A DNA stretch of 29,618 bases from Bacteroidales bacterium (lineage in GTDB: Bacteria; Bacteroidota; Bacteroidia; Bacteroidales; Bacteroidaceae). Each line of letters opens with the position of its first letter. Position 1 is the first letter of the stretch. The notes under the pieces were generated by a model. The model was given only the letters and a program-made list of their open reading frames with translations. It was not told the origin of the DNA and made no database searches. The translations under genes were made by a program, and so were the position numbers. The DNA is taken from positions 1 to 29,618 of the forward strand of contig SFKY01000028.1 in the NCBI GenBank assembly GCA_004554665.1, given 5' to 3'. Shown piece by piece: positions 1 through 6,593 of this stretch.

Positions 1-64
1 AAATCAAAGCCATCATCAATCTGAATGATTTTCTGATTGCTGTCAATTAAGTACCGAATAAAGC

Positions 65-475
65 TTAATTCGTATACACCCTCATTTTCATAGGGGTCAG
101 GGAGTCTCCGTAATAAGAAGTGGGATACAGACGTATCTCCGCGGAGTCGGCGATGACGATACCGTTTTCAAGACTGGCGATGCTGTCTTTTTCGGGAAAT
201 CCGAGATTCTCAAGTGTGTGGAACTGAATCATGCAGTCGCCAGTGATATAGGCACCCGTTTCTGGGTCGCGCACTTTTCCCAGATAGGCAGTGGATGTGC
301 GGGAGAGTACAGAGTCTACCAATATGGAGCGAGTGGTGACGGTGAAGGTATCGGTGGTAATCAAGAGATTGTCTGCCTTGTCGGTGATGGAGATGCCGAT
401 ATCCTCTGTGGTGTTGTCACATGCTGTAAACGAGAGGCAGGCCAGTATCAGACCTGCGATATACTTCATATTCAT
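65..475 (-). CDS. DUF4270-family lipoprotein, apparently truncated or frameshifted
   Basis: The 136-residue product starts with a lipoprotein signal: positive MNMK, a hydrophobic stretch, then the lipobox FTAC with Cys19 as the probable lipidated residue. The body resembles the N-terminal part of DUF4270 proteins of Bacteroidetes, outer-surface lipoproteins of unknown function that are usually several hundred residues long. The frame ends after MKMRVYTN. One frame over, the same DNA reads VYEL and stays open to the window edge; I recall MKMRVYEL as the family pattern at this place. Removing one TA from the TATA at this point would restore that frame, so a dinucleotide frameshift (real or sequencing error) is plausible. 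Insertion or rearrangement beyond position 64 is the alternative. The ATG at 475 is used; Met3 is an alternative. It lies 30 bp downstream of the glycogen-synthase-like gene and probably shares its transcript. Confidence 0.72.
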   Translation of the reverse strand: MNMKYIAGLILACLSFTACDNTTEDIGISITDKADNLLITTDTFTVTTRSILVDSVLSRTSTAYLGKVRDPETGAYITGDCMIQFHTLENLGFPEKDSIASLENGIVIADSAEIRLYPTSYYGDSLTPMKMRVYTN

Positions 476-505
476 ATCTTTAATTAGTCTATATATAGAG
501 AAAAA

Positions 506-1306
506 TCACAGAATGCTGTTGAAGAAGTCTGTGTAGGCCGCTGCGTAATTGTCACCGGGATAATCTAATATCGGGCATTGCTTGTCGCGGGCATACTGCA
601 TGAGTTCTGCGTTGACCTGTGCGCCAGCCTCAATCACACCGTCGCTGTAGTCGATGGCCAACTTGCCCAGCTCCATGATGTCGAAAGCATCGTTGTAGGG
701 CTTGAGCAGGTCCTGAGTGGCAGTGCGGAACTCCAGACACTTCTTGAAATTGGTGCTGAGCGTATTTTTCAGTTGTGTGTCATGCAGCGAGACCACCACC
801 TTGGAGTTGGCAAACGACGGCTCTTCGTGGTAGGCCGTCTTCATGTAAAACGGTACCACCGCCGACATCCATCCCTGACAAACCACCAAATCTGGTGTCC
901 AGCGCAGCTTCTTGACCGTCTCCAGCACACCACGGGCAAAGAAGATGGCACGTTCGCCGTTATCCGTATACTCCTCGCCCTTCTCGTCCTCGGCCATGCG
1001 GCGCTTGGTGAAATAGTCATCATTATCGATGAAATAAACCTGAATACGCGATACTGGAATAGAAGCTACCTTGATGATAAGCGGGTGGTCGGTGTCGTCT
1101 ATGATGAGGTTCATCCCGGAAAGCCTGATTACCTCGTGCAACTGTCCGCGGCGCTCGTTGATGTTACCCCATTTGGGCATGAACGTGCGAATCTCGAATC
1201 CGGCCTCTTGGGCTTTCTGTGGGAGCTCCCGTCCAAGTACAGACATCTCTGATTCGGGCACATAAGGGTTGATTTCCTGATTGATGAACAATACTTTCTT
1301 TGCCAT
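506..1306 (-). CDS. Single-domain glycogen/starch synthase-like protein (GT5 N-terminal domain)
   Basis: This 266-residue protein resembles the N-terminal Rossmann domain of GT5 glycogen synthases. It has a KVLFINQEINPY opening, the PKWGNINERR loop, the IYFIDNDDYF-like segment (here VYFIDNDDYF) and PDLVVCQGWMSA, which matches the family's DI.H.HDW.A region. Full GlgA proteins are about 470-550 residues with two Rossmann domains; the C-terminal GT1 half is absent here. The ADP-glucose-binding KxGGL loop expected after the first strand is replaced by YVPESEMSVLGRELP. Short proteins of this type are common in Bacteroidales, where databases call them glycogen/starch synthase. Glucan synthesis is therefore uncertain, and a regulatory or altered role is possible. 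The ATG at 1306 follows a clear -7 box about 40 bp upstream. The gene is probably co-transcribed with the DUF4270 gene. Confidence 0.8.
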   Translation of the reverse strand: MAKKVLFINQEINPYVPESEMSVLGRELPQKAQEAGFEIRTFMPKWGNINERRGQLHEVIRLSGMNLIIDDTDHPLIIKVASIPVSRIQVYFIDNDDYFTKRRMAEDEKGEEYTDNGERAIFFARGVLETVKKLRWTPDLVVCQGWMSAVVPFYMKTAYHEEPSFANSKVVVSLHDTQLKNTLSTNFKKCLEFRTATQDLLKPYNDAFDIMELGKLAIDYSDGVIEAGAQVNAELMQYARDKQCPILDYPGDNYAAAYTDFFNSIL

Positions 1307-1346
1307 ATTTTCTTTAAGTTATGTGTTAAGTGTTGCCACTGTGTTG

Positions 1347-1354
1347 CAAAGGTA
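1347..1354 (-). promoter_or_regulatory. Promoter -7 box of the glycogen-synthase-like gene
   Basis: On the minus strand this reads TACCTTTG, an exact TAnnTTTG Bacteroidetes -7 element, about 40 nt before the ATG at 1306. Upstream is a T-rich run with no clean -33 TTTG, so only the -7 element is strong. Confidence 0.65.
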
Positions 1355-1635
1355 CGAAAAAAAAATGAAAGGGCGGTCTATTTGTCAATATTTCAAACAA
1401 AAGCAAACATAAATTGTGTAATTTTAAAAGAGGTTTTGCCCTTTGGTCATAATGATTTGATACTCAACATGCCTACACGGCTGTGGCTATGTGCCTCCAT
1501 GTGCTGTGCTCCCTGTCGCCGTTGGGATGGTAAGGATGCAATTTGTAAGTGTTTTCAATCACTCTTCTCGTTGTCGGGTGCTGGTATATATTAATAAGGT
1601 GGAAATGTGTTGTGCGTCTGTTTGCATACGAAAGG
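1355..1635. other. Intergenic stretch with no recognised gene
   Basis: This lies between the hairpin behind the biotin-carrier gene and the promoter of the glycogen-synthase-like gene. Several short frames are open (for example plus strand 1382-1594), but none has a convincing start, ribosome site or known protein motif. Base composition shifts from AT-rich (1355-1440) to mixed (1450-1600). I see no tRNA, riboswitch or transposon end. A small RNA or a dispersed genomic repeat cannot be excluded. Confidence 0.5.
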
Positions 1636-1677
1636 AGGGTGATAAGCAAGCGGCTTTATCCCGTTGCTTATCACCCT
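1636..1677 (-). terminator. Hairpin terminator after the biotin-carrier gene
   Basis: This is a perfect 14-bp inverted repeat, with arms 1636-1649 (AGGGTGATAAGCAA) and 1664-1677 and a 14-nt loop. It lies 26 bp beyond the stop codon of the minus-strand biotin-carrier gene. The minus-strand downstream tract (TCCTTTCG) is only weakly U-rich, which is common for Bacteroidetes terminators. Confidence 0.65.
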
Positions 1678-1703
1678 TCTTGGTATGCGGTGTCGTGGAC
1701 AGT

Positions 1704-2129
1704 TTATTCCACTACTACCAGTGCGTCTTCTTCGAGTACGGCCTGACCCTGCTTCACGCAGATGGCGGTCACCTTGCCGTCGGCCTCGGCCTCGATGTTG
1801 TTGGCCATCTTCATGGCCTCAAGTACCACGAGCGTATCGCCGGCTTTCACCTCTTGGCCCACCTCTACACAGATCTGTGTGATGGTTCCGGGCAGCGGAG
1901 CCTTGATGGCGTTGGAGGTATTCACGTTGGCGGCAGGTGCGGCATCCTCTGATTCGGCTGCCACAGGCTGTCCCAGCACTACCTTTTTCTTCTCCGGCTC
2001 AGCTTCTTTTTCCAGCTGCACCTTGTAGCTCTCACCGTTCACGGTGATGTCGGCTACATTGTTCTCGTCTATCGATGCGATGGCCACGTTGTACTCCTTG
2101 CCATCGATGGTATATTTGAATTCTTTCAT
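1704..2129 (-). CDS. Biotin carboxyl carrier protein (decarboxylase/carboxylase gamma subunit)
   Basis: This 141-residue protein carries the biotin that shuttles CO2 between active sites of a biotin-dependent decarboxylase or carboxylase. Residues 1-50 form an N-terminal domain seen in the oxaloacetate/methylmalonyl-CoA decarboxylase carrier family. An Ala/Pro-rich linker spans about 52-73. A biotinyl domain (about 74-141) contains the EAMKM motif at 104-108, so Lys107 is the predicted biotinylated residue. The downstream gene order (minus strand) is carboxyltransferase, 49-residue ORF, then this gene, with an 11-nt gap to the small ORF. A hairpin follows the gene, so the operon seems to stop here without the membrane beta subunit (OadB-like) expected for a sodium-pumping decarboxylase. 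Confidence 0.93.
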   Translation of the reverse strand: MKEFKYTIDGKEYNVAIASIDENNVADITVNGESYKVQLEKEAEPEKKKVVLGQPVAAESEDAAPAANVNTSNAIKAPLPGTITQICVEVGQEVKAGDTLVVLEAMKMANNIEAEADGKVTAICVKQGQAVLEEDALVVVE

Positions 2130-2140
2130 CTTTTATTGGA

Positions 2141-2290
2141 TTAGGGTTTGGGGGTTACACCTAAGAATTTGGCATTCCAGAGTGTGCATCGGGGCTGGAT
2201 AGTGATGATGCCCGGCTCTGCGTCGTGTACATTGTTGCCGCTGTACTCGTAGATGGCCATTGCGATGGCTGCATATACATTCTTGTCCAT
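2141..2290 (-). CDS. 49-residue small protein of the acyl-CoA decarboxylase operon
   Basis: This short ORF has a good ribosome site (AAGAAGGAGG ending 4 nt before the ATG at 2290) and fills the gap between the carboxyltransferase and biotin-carrier genes. It starts MDKNVYAAIAMAIYEYSGNN, continues VHDAEPGIITIQ, and ends WNAKFLGVTPKP. There is no signal peptide or membrane segment. Its position and its AIAMAIY...VHD...ITI...WNAK pattern recall small proteins seen at this place in Bacteroidetes. By analogy they recall the C-terminal part of OadG/MmdD-type assembly subunits and the short MmdE (epsilon) subunit of Veillonella methylmalonyl-CoA decarboxylase. I infer a small structural or assembly subunit; the family match is from memory and was not searched. 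Coding status is well supported by spacing, ribosome site and the clean frame. Confidence 0.78.
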   Translation of the reverse strand: MDKNVYAAIAMAIYEYSGNNVHDAEPGIITIQPRCTLWNAKFLGVTPKP

Positions 2291-2305
2291 ATTGCCTCCT
2301 TCTTG

Positions 2306-3871
2306 TTACATCGGCATACAACCATGTTTCTTGGCCGGAAGCGTCTGCTTCTTGGTAGCCAACTGGGCCAGACCGCGGCAGATGCGGAAACGGGTGTTGC
2401 GCGGCTCTATCACATCGTCGATATAGCCATACTGGGCAGCCTGATAGGGGTTGGCAAACATCTCTGTGTACTCCTCTTCCTTCTCTGCCAGGAATGCCTG
2501 TACATCCTCGCCGGCATCTTTCTTGGCCTTGGCCTCGCGGGCGCAAAGCACTGCCACGGCACCGCTGGCACCCATCACGGCAATCTCTGATGTGGGCCAT
2601 GCAAAGTTGAGGTCGGCACGGAGCTGCTTGCAGCCCATCACGATATGCGAGCCGCCGTAGCTCTTGCGCAGGGTAATGGTGATCTTGGGTACAGTGGCCT
2701 CACCGTAGGCGTAGAGCAACTGTGCACCGTGCAGGATGACGGCATTGAACTCCTGGCCGGTGCCGGGGAGGAATCCGGGCACGTCTACGAGCGATACGAT
2801 GGGGATGTTGAAAGCGTCGCAGAAGCGTACGAAGCGTGCGCCCTTACGCGATGCGTTTACATCGAGCACACCGGCGTAGGCTGAAGGCTGGTTGCCCACG
2901 ATGCCCACGCTTTGGCCGTTGAAGCGGGCAAAACCTGTGATGATGTTCTTGGCAAACTTGGGCTGCACCTCGAAGAAGTCGCCGTTGTCTGTAATGGCCG
3001 TGATGACCTTGTACATGTCGTATGCCTGGTTGGGATTCTCCGGAATGATCTCGTTGAGCAGGTCTTCCTTGCGGTCGATGGGGTCATTGCACTCTGTGCG
3101 GGGAGCCTCCTCCATGTTGTTGGACGGGATGTAAGAGAGCAGTGTTTTGATCATCTGCATGCACTCCTCCTCTGTCTTGGCTGTAAACGTGGTTACACCG
3201 CTCTTGGTGGCATGTACGCTCGCGCCTCCCAAGTGCTCGGCATCGATGTCCTCGCCTGTAACGGTCTTGACCACCTTCGGGCCGGTAAGGAACATGTAGC
3301 TGGTCTGCTCCTTCATGATGATGAAATCGGTGAGGGCAGGTGAGTACACGGCACCGCCTGCGCAGGGACCCAGGATGGCGCTGATCTGCGGGATGACACC
3401 CGACGCGAGGATATTGCGCTCGAATATCTCGCCGTAGCCGGCCAATGCGCAGATACCTTCCTGGATACGTGCGCCACCCGAATCGTTCATACAGATGACG
3501 GGAGCACCCATCGTCATGGCCATATCCATCACCTTGCATATCTTTTGCGCCATCGTCTCGGAGAGAGAGCCTCCGTTGACGGTGAAGTCTTGTGCGTAAA
3601 CATATACGAGCCTTCCGTCGATGGTACCGCTACCGGCTACCACGCCATCGCCCAAATACTGCTTCTTGTCCATGCCGAAATTGTGGCAACGGTGGAGTTT
3701 GAACATGTCATATTCCTCGAAGCTGCCTTTGTCCAAGAGCATGTCTATACGCTCGTGGGCGGTGTACTTGCCGCGGGCATGCTGCTTTTCGATGGCTTTC
3801 TCGCCACCTCCAAGACGAGCCTGTTCGCGTTTAGCGATCAGCTCTTTGATTTTTTCCACTTGTTTACTCAT
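2306..3871 (-). CDS. mmdA: Acyl-CoA carboxyltransferase (methylmalonyl-CoA decarboxylase alpha / propionyl-CoA carboxylase beta)
   Basis: This 521-residue cytoplasmic carboxyltransferase moves CO2 between an acyl-CoA and biotin. Its size and both crotonase-like halves are complete. The N-half has SGGARIQEG (131-139) and GPCAGGAVYSPALTDF (168-183), the acyl-CoA oxyanion loops. The C-half has VDVPGFLPGTGQEF (362-375) and the SYGGSHIVMG biotin-site region (404-413). Such proteins in Bacteroidales usually act on methylmalonyl-CoA in the succinate-propionate pathway. Acetyl-CoA or propionyl-CoA carboxylase use is the alternative and sequence alone does not decide it. The gene heads a three-gene unit with the 49-residue ORF 15 nt downstream and then the biotin carrier. 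Neither a methylmalonyl-CoA epimerase nor an OadB beta subunit is adjacent. Transcription probably starts from the TAnnTTTG promoter at 3908-3935. Confidence 0.92.
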   Translation of the reverse strand: MSKQVEKIKELIAKREQARLGGGEKAIEKQHARGKYTAHERIDMLLDKGSFEEYDMFKLHRCHNFGMDKKQYLGDGVVAGSGTIDGRLVYVYAQDFTVNGGSLSETMAQKICKVMDMAMTMGAPVICMNDSGGARIQEGICALAGYGEIFERNILASGVIPQISAILGPCAGGAVYSPALTDFIIMKEQTSYMFLTGPKVVKTVTGEDIDAEHLGGASVHATKSGVTTFTAKTEEECMQMIKTLLSYIPSNNMEEAPRTECNDPIDRKEDLLNEIIPENPNQAYDMYKVITAITDNGDFFEVQPKFAKNIITGFARFNGQSVGIVGNQPSAYAGVLDVNASRKGARFVRFCDAFNIPIVSLVDVPGFLPGTGQEFNAVILHGAQLLYAYGEATVPKITITLRKSYGGSHIVMGCKQLRADLNFAWPTSEIAVMGASGAVAVLCAREAKAKKDAGEDVQAFLAEKEEEYTEMFANPYQAAQYGYIDDVIEPRNTRFRICRGLAQLATKKQTLPAKKHGCMPM

Positions 3872-3907
3872 AATAGGATCTTGTATTTCTTGTGTTCAAA
3901 ATTTTTG

Positions 3908-3935
3908 CAAAGTTACACATTTTCGGTGTAAACAA
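3908..3935 (-). promoter_or_regulatory. Promoter of the carboxyltransferase operon
   Basis: On the minus strand, a -33-like TTG (3935-3933) is followed after 17 nt by TAACTTTG (3915-3908), an exact TAnnTTTG -7 box. The ATG lies 36 nt further downstream. Confidence 0.72.
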
Positions 3936-4013
3936 CGAATAATTTGAGAAGATTAACGCATTTCTATTAAGGTTGTTGTTGTCATTCTGTAATCCCATGA
4001 CCGCATCTGCTCA

Positions 4014-4101
4014 CCGTACACCAATTGCGATACGGCCGTACTCCAATTGCCGTACGGTCGTATCGCAATTGCCGTACGCCCGTATCGCAGATGGTGTACG
4101 G
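4014..4101. repeat. 88-bp palindromic element, four 22-bp units (copy 1)
   Basis: Four consecutive 22-bp units lie at 4014-4035, 4036-4057, 4058-4079 and 4080-4101. Each is roughly CCGTA, a 12-nt core, then TACGG, so unit junctions form the 10-bp palindrome TACGGCCGTA or a one-base variant. Cores 1 and 2 (CACCAATTGCGA, CTCCAATTGCCG) run one way; cores 3 and 4 (TCGCAATTGCCG, TCGCAGATGGTG) run the other, so the whole element is an imperfect inverted repeat. The outer 23 bp at each end match at 21 positions. It sits between the end of the TonB receptor gene and the carboxyltransferase promoter. A second copy lies at 24672-24759. It could act as a terminator-like cruciform, a REP-like mobile repeat or a protein-binding array. 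Confidence 0.88.
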
Positions 4102-4133
4102 TGGAAAAAAGGCAGCTTGGGTGGTTGCCAACG

Positions 4134-6515
4134 TCAAAACTCGAACCTGATTCGGGCGTTGACCATACGCCCGGTGAGGAAGTTGGGGACAGCATATTGC
4201 TGGTTGGTCACGTCTGTTATCCAGTAATAACTGTTCACATTGTTGATTCCGAACAGGTTGAGGCAGTCTGCCCCAATCCAGATGTTTCTGAAAATCGTGT
4301 GTTTGGCGCGGTCGTCGTTGTCTAACAAGCGATAGCTCATGCCGATGTCGGCGCGCTTGTAGGCAGGGGCGCGAAACGAGTTGCGCTCCAGTTCTCTGTG
4401 AGGGGCGGAGAACGGCAACCCTCCGGCGAAAGCCAACTTGAGCGACATTTTCCATCTGGTGGTGCCCGGGAAGTAATCTGTGAAAAACAGGTTGGCCGCC
4501 CATTTCTGGTCAGTGGGCAGAGGCATGTTTTTCCCGTTGAGTTTCATACCTGTGTCCATGACCGATAGCGACAGCCACGAGTCGGTGCCGGGCACAAACT
4601 CGCCATACAGTTTCACATCCAGTCCCATGGCATGGCCACTGCATACATTGTCGCCATAATACACCACCTTGACATTGTTGACAGAGTAGGGAATCAGATT
4701 CTGTAATATCTTATAGTACGCCTCTGCAGAGAAACGGAACGGGCGGTTGAGTATGCGGAAACGGTAGTCGTAACCTGCAATGAAGTGGATGGAGCGCTGG
4801 CTCTTGATATTGCGGTTGAGCGATGCCACGGTTATGCCTCCGGTGGTGGCGGTGTCGCGGAGTTCCTTGTAGAAGGGGGCTTGGTAATAGATGCCAGTGG
4901 CGAAGCGTAGCATCACGTTCTCGTTGTAGGCCGGTATGATGCCGATAGACAGACGTGGAGACAGGATGGTCTCCCGGTTAAAGTTCCAATGGCTCATGCG
5001 GATGCCATAGTGCAGCGTGTAGTGGGTCTGGGCGCTGTCGCTGCCCGACGTAAACCGCCACGTGTCTTGCAGGTATGACTCCACGCGGGTGGCATCGAGC
5101 TGGTTTCGGGCGCGCAGCGAGTAGATCATCTGCAGATCCTGCCCCGTGTGGGGGATGCTGTAACCGGCCGAATCGCGCATCTCGTACTCCACCGAGTTTT
5201 CCTTGATGTGTTCCCGTTTGATGGTTATTCCCGCCTCGACATCGTGTGCCTTCAGTTTCGAGTTGAGCAGCAGCTTGGCACTTTCCACGTGCGCCTTCAG
5301 GAAGTTTCGGGCGTGCTCAAAGTAGGTGCCCACGGCCAGATTCTCGCTCGTTTCGGTCTGCGTAAGCCAGTATTGCCCCTGTATGTCGTAGGTTTCCTGT
5401 TCCCGGGTGGAATAAGCCGAGGCGATGAGCGACAGGCGGGTGCGGTCGTTGAACTGATGGCCGATGGACAGGGTGCCGAAATAGGTGCGGAAGAGGTCTT
5501 TCTCCTGCCCATCGAAGTAGACAGTGAAGTTCATGACATTCTGCATGGTGCCGAAGGCCGTTTCACGATTCTGGGGATAAAAGTTGTAGTGGCTATCGGA
5601 AATGTTACCGATGAAATCGATATTCCAGCGCTTGTTGGGCCGATAACTGAGATAAGTCTGGTAATCGAGAAAGTTGGGCTTGTACTCACCGTCGGTCTCC
5701 AGGGAGCCGAGCAGGTATCGGTTGGTCTTGTAGCGTATGCCGTTGGCCCATGCCAGTTTCTTGGTGGCAAACCCTATATATGCGCTGGCGCCGAGCAGGC
5801 TGGCCTGGGCATTGGCCTCAAACCGTTTGGGACGCTTGTAGGTGATGTCGAGGGCCGATGCCATCTTGTCTCCGTATTTGGCTTCGAAACCGCCCGTGGA
5901 GAAGCCGATTCTTTCTACCATGTCGGGATTGATGATAGATAGTCCCTCTTGCTGTCCGGAGCGCACCAAGAAGGGACGGAAGACCTCGACATGGTTGATG
6001 TAGACACTGTTCTCGTCGAACGAGCCACCCCTGACATTGTATTGGGAACTGAGTTCGCTATGGGTCGACACACCGGCTTGGCTCTGTATCAGTTCTTCCA
6101 CCGCGTTGCCGGCCGCTGTGGGTGCCATCTTCATGTCCTTGGGCTTCAGTTCTTGTGTCTGTCCGCTCTGGATGCGCTGCCCTTCCACTTGTACCTCGCC
6201 GAGCGTAGTATCGTCGCCGTAGAGCACCACCGTGAGACTGAGTCTGCCTTTCGGATTGCGCAGTACGCGGGTCTTGCTTTTGTAACCTATCATTGAGAAT
6301 CTAACCGCTACTGAATCAGCAGATTGCAGCGTAAGCGTGTAGTTTCCCTTTAATGATGTGACGGTAGCCTTTCCCTGTTTGAGGCACGACACCGATGCCA
6401 GTTCTATGGGGTTGTTGTGCTCGTCGATAACCCTACCTTGCAGCACGAAGGACTGTGCGCTGGCTGTCAAGGCAACGACGGCGAGTAATAGGTGGATGAT
6501 AACGATTCGTCTCAT
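4134..6515 (-). CDS. TonB-dependent outer-membrane receptor with carboxypeptidase-regulatory N-domain
   Basis: This 793-residue outer-membrane transporter has a signal peptide at 1-20 (cleavage near TASA-Q). A CarboxypepD_reg-like beta-sandwich spans about 22-110 (VLQGRVIDEHNNPIELASV). A plug domain spans about 120-235 (AVEELIQSQAGVSTHSELSSQYNVRGG, then the NPDMVERIGFSTGGFEAKYGDKMAS region). The remainder is a 22-stranded-type barrel ending in the aromatic residue Phe (RIRFEF). No SusD partner lies next to it and it is shorter than typical SusC proteins (about 1000 residues), so a glycan-uptake pair is unlikely; substrate is unknown. It lies 78 bp downstream of the acyltransferase gene with no TAnnTTTG box between, suggesting co-transcription. 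A palindromic repeat element begins about 30 bp past its stop. Confidence 0.92.
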   Translation of the reverse strand: MRRIVIIHLLLAVVALTASAQSFVLQGRVIDEHNNPIELASVSCLKQGKATVTSLKGNYTLTLQSADSVAVRFSMIGYKSKTRVLRNPKGRLSLTVVLYGDDTTLGEVQVEGQRIQSGQTQELKPKDMKMAPTAAGNAVEELIQSQAGVSTHSELSSQYNVRGGSFDENSVYINHVEVFRPFLVRSGQQEGLSIINPDMVERIGFSTGGFEAKYGDKMASALDITYKRPKRFEANAQASLLGASAYIGFATKKLAWANGIRYKTNRYLLGSLETDGEYKPNFLDYQTYLSYRPNKRWNIDFIGNISDSHYNFYPQNRETAFGTMQNVMNFTVYFDGQEKDLFRTYFGTLSIGHQFNDRTRLSLIASAYSTREQETYDIQGQYWLTQTETSENLAVGTYFEHARNFLKAHVESAKLLLNSKLKAHDVEAGITIKREHIKENSVEYEMRDSAGYSIPHTGQDLQMIYSLRARNQLDATRVESYLQDTWRFTSGSDSAQTHYTLHYGIRMSHWNFNRETILSPRLSIGIIPAYNENVMLRFATGIYYQAPFYKELRDTATTGGITVASLNRNIKSQRSIHFIAGYDYRFRILNRPFRFSAEAYYKILQNLIPYSVNNVKVVYYGDNVCSGHAMGLDVKLYGEFVPGTDSWLSLSVMDTGMKLNGKNMPLPTDQKWAANLFFTDYFPGTTRWKMSLKLAFAGGLPFSAPHRELERNSFRAPAYKRADIGMSYRLLDNDDRAKHTIFRNIWIGADCLNLFGINNVNSYYWITDVTNQQYAVPNFLTGRMVNARIRFEF

Positions 6516-6593
6516 AATCAGGATAACGCCAAAGTCGGTAAATTATTGCCGACAGAGCCCATTTCCTTCCTCGTGTCTTTGTCGTTGTACCTG

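Noticed and set aside
1636..1677. Transposon end or attachment site
   Set aside because: The perfect stem sits directly after a gene end, has no target duplication or nearby transposase, and is best explained as a terminator.
1491..1952. Plus-strand open frame of 153 codons over the hairpin and the biotin-carrier gene
   Set aside because: It lies antisense to a well-supported gene with a biotin motif, crosses its terminator, and has no recognisable domain or ribosome site.
4014..4101. Possible small CRISPR array
   Set aside because: The 10-bp palindromes and 12-nt cores are far shorter than CRISPR repeats and spacers, the cores are related to one another, and no cas gene is present.
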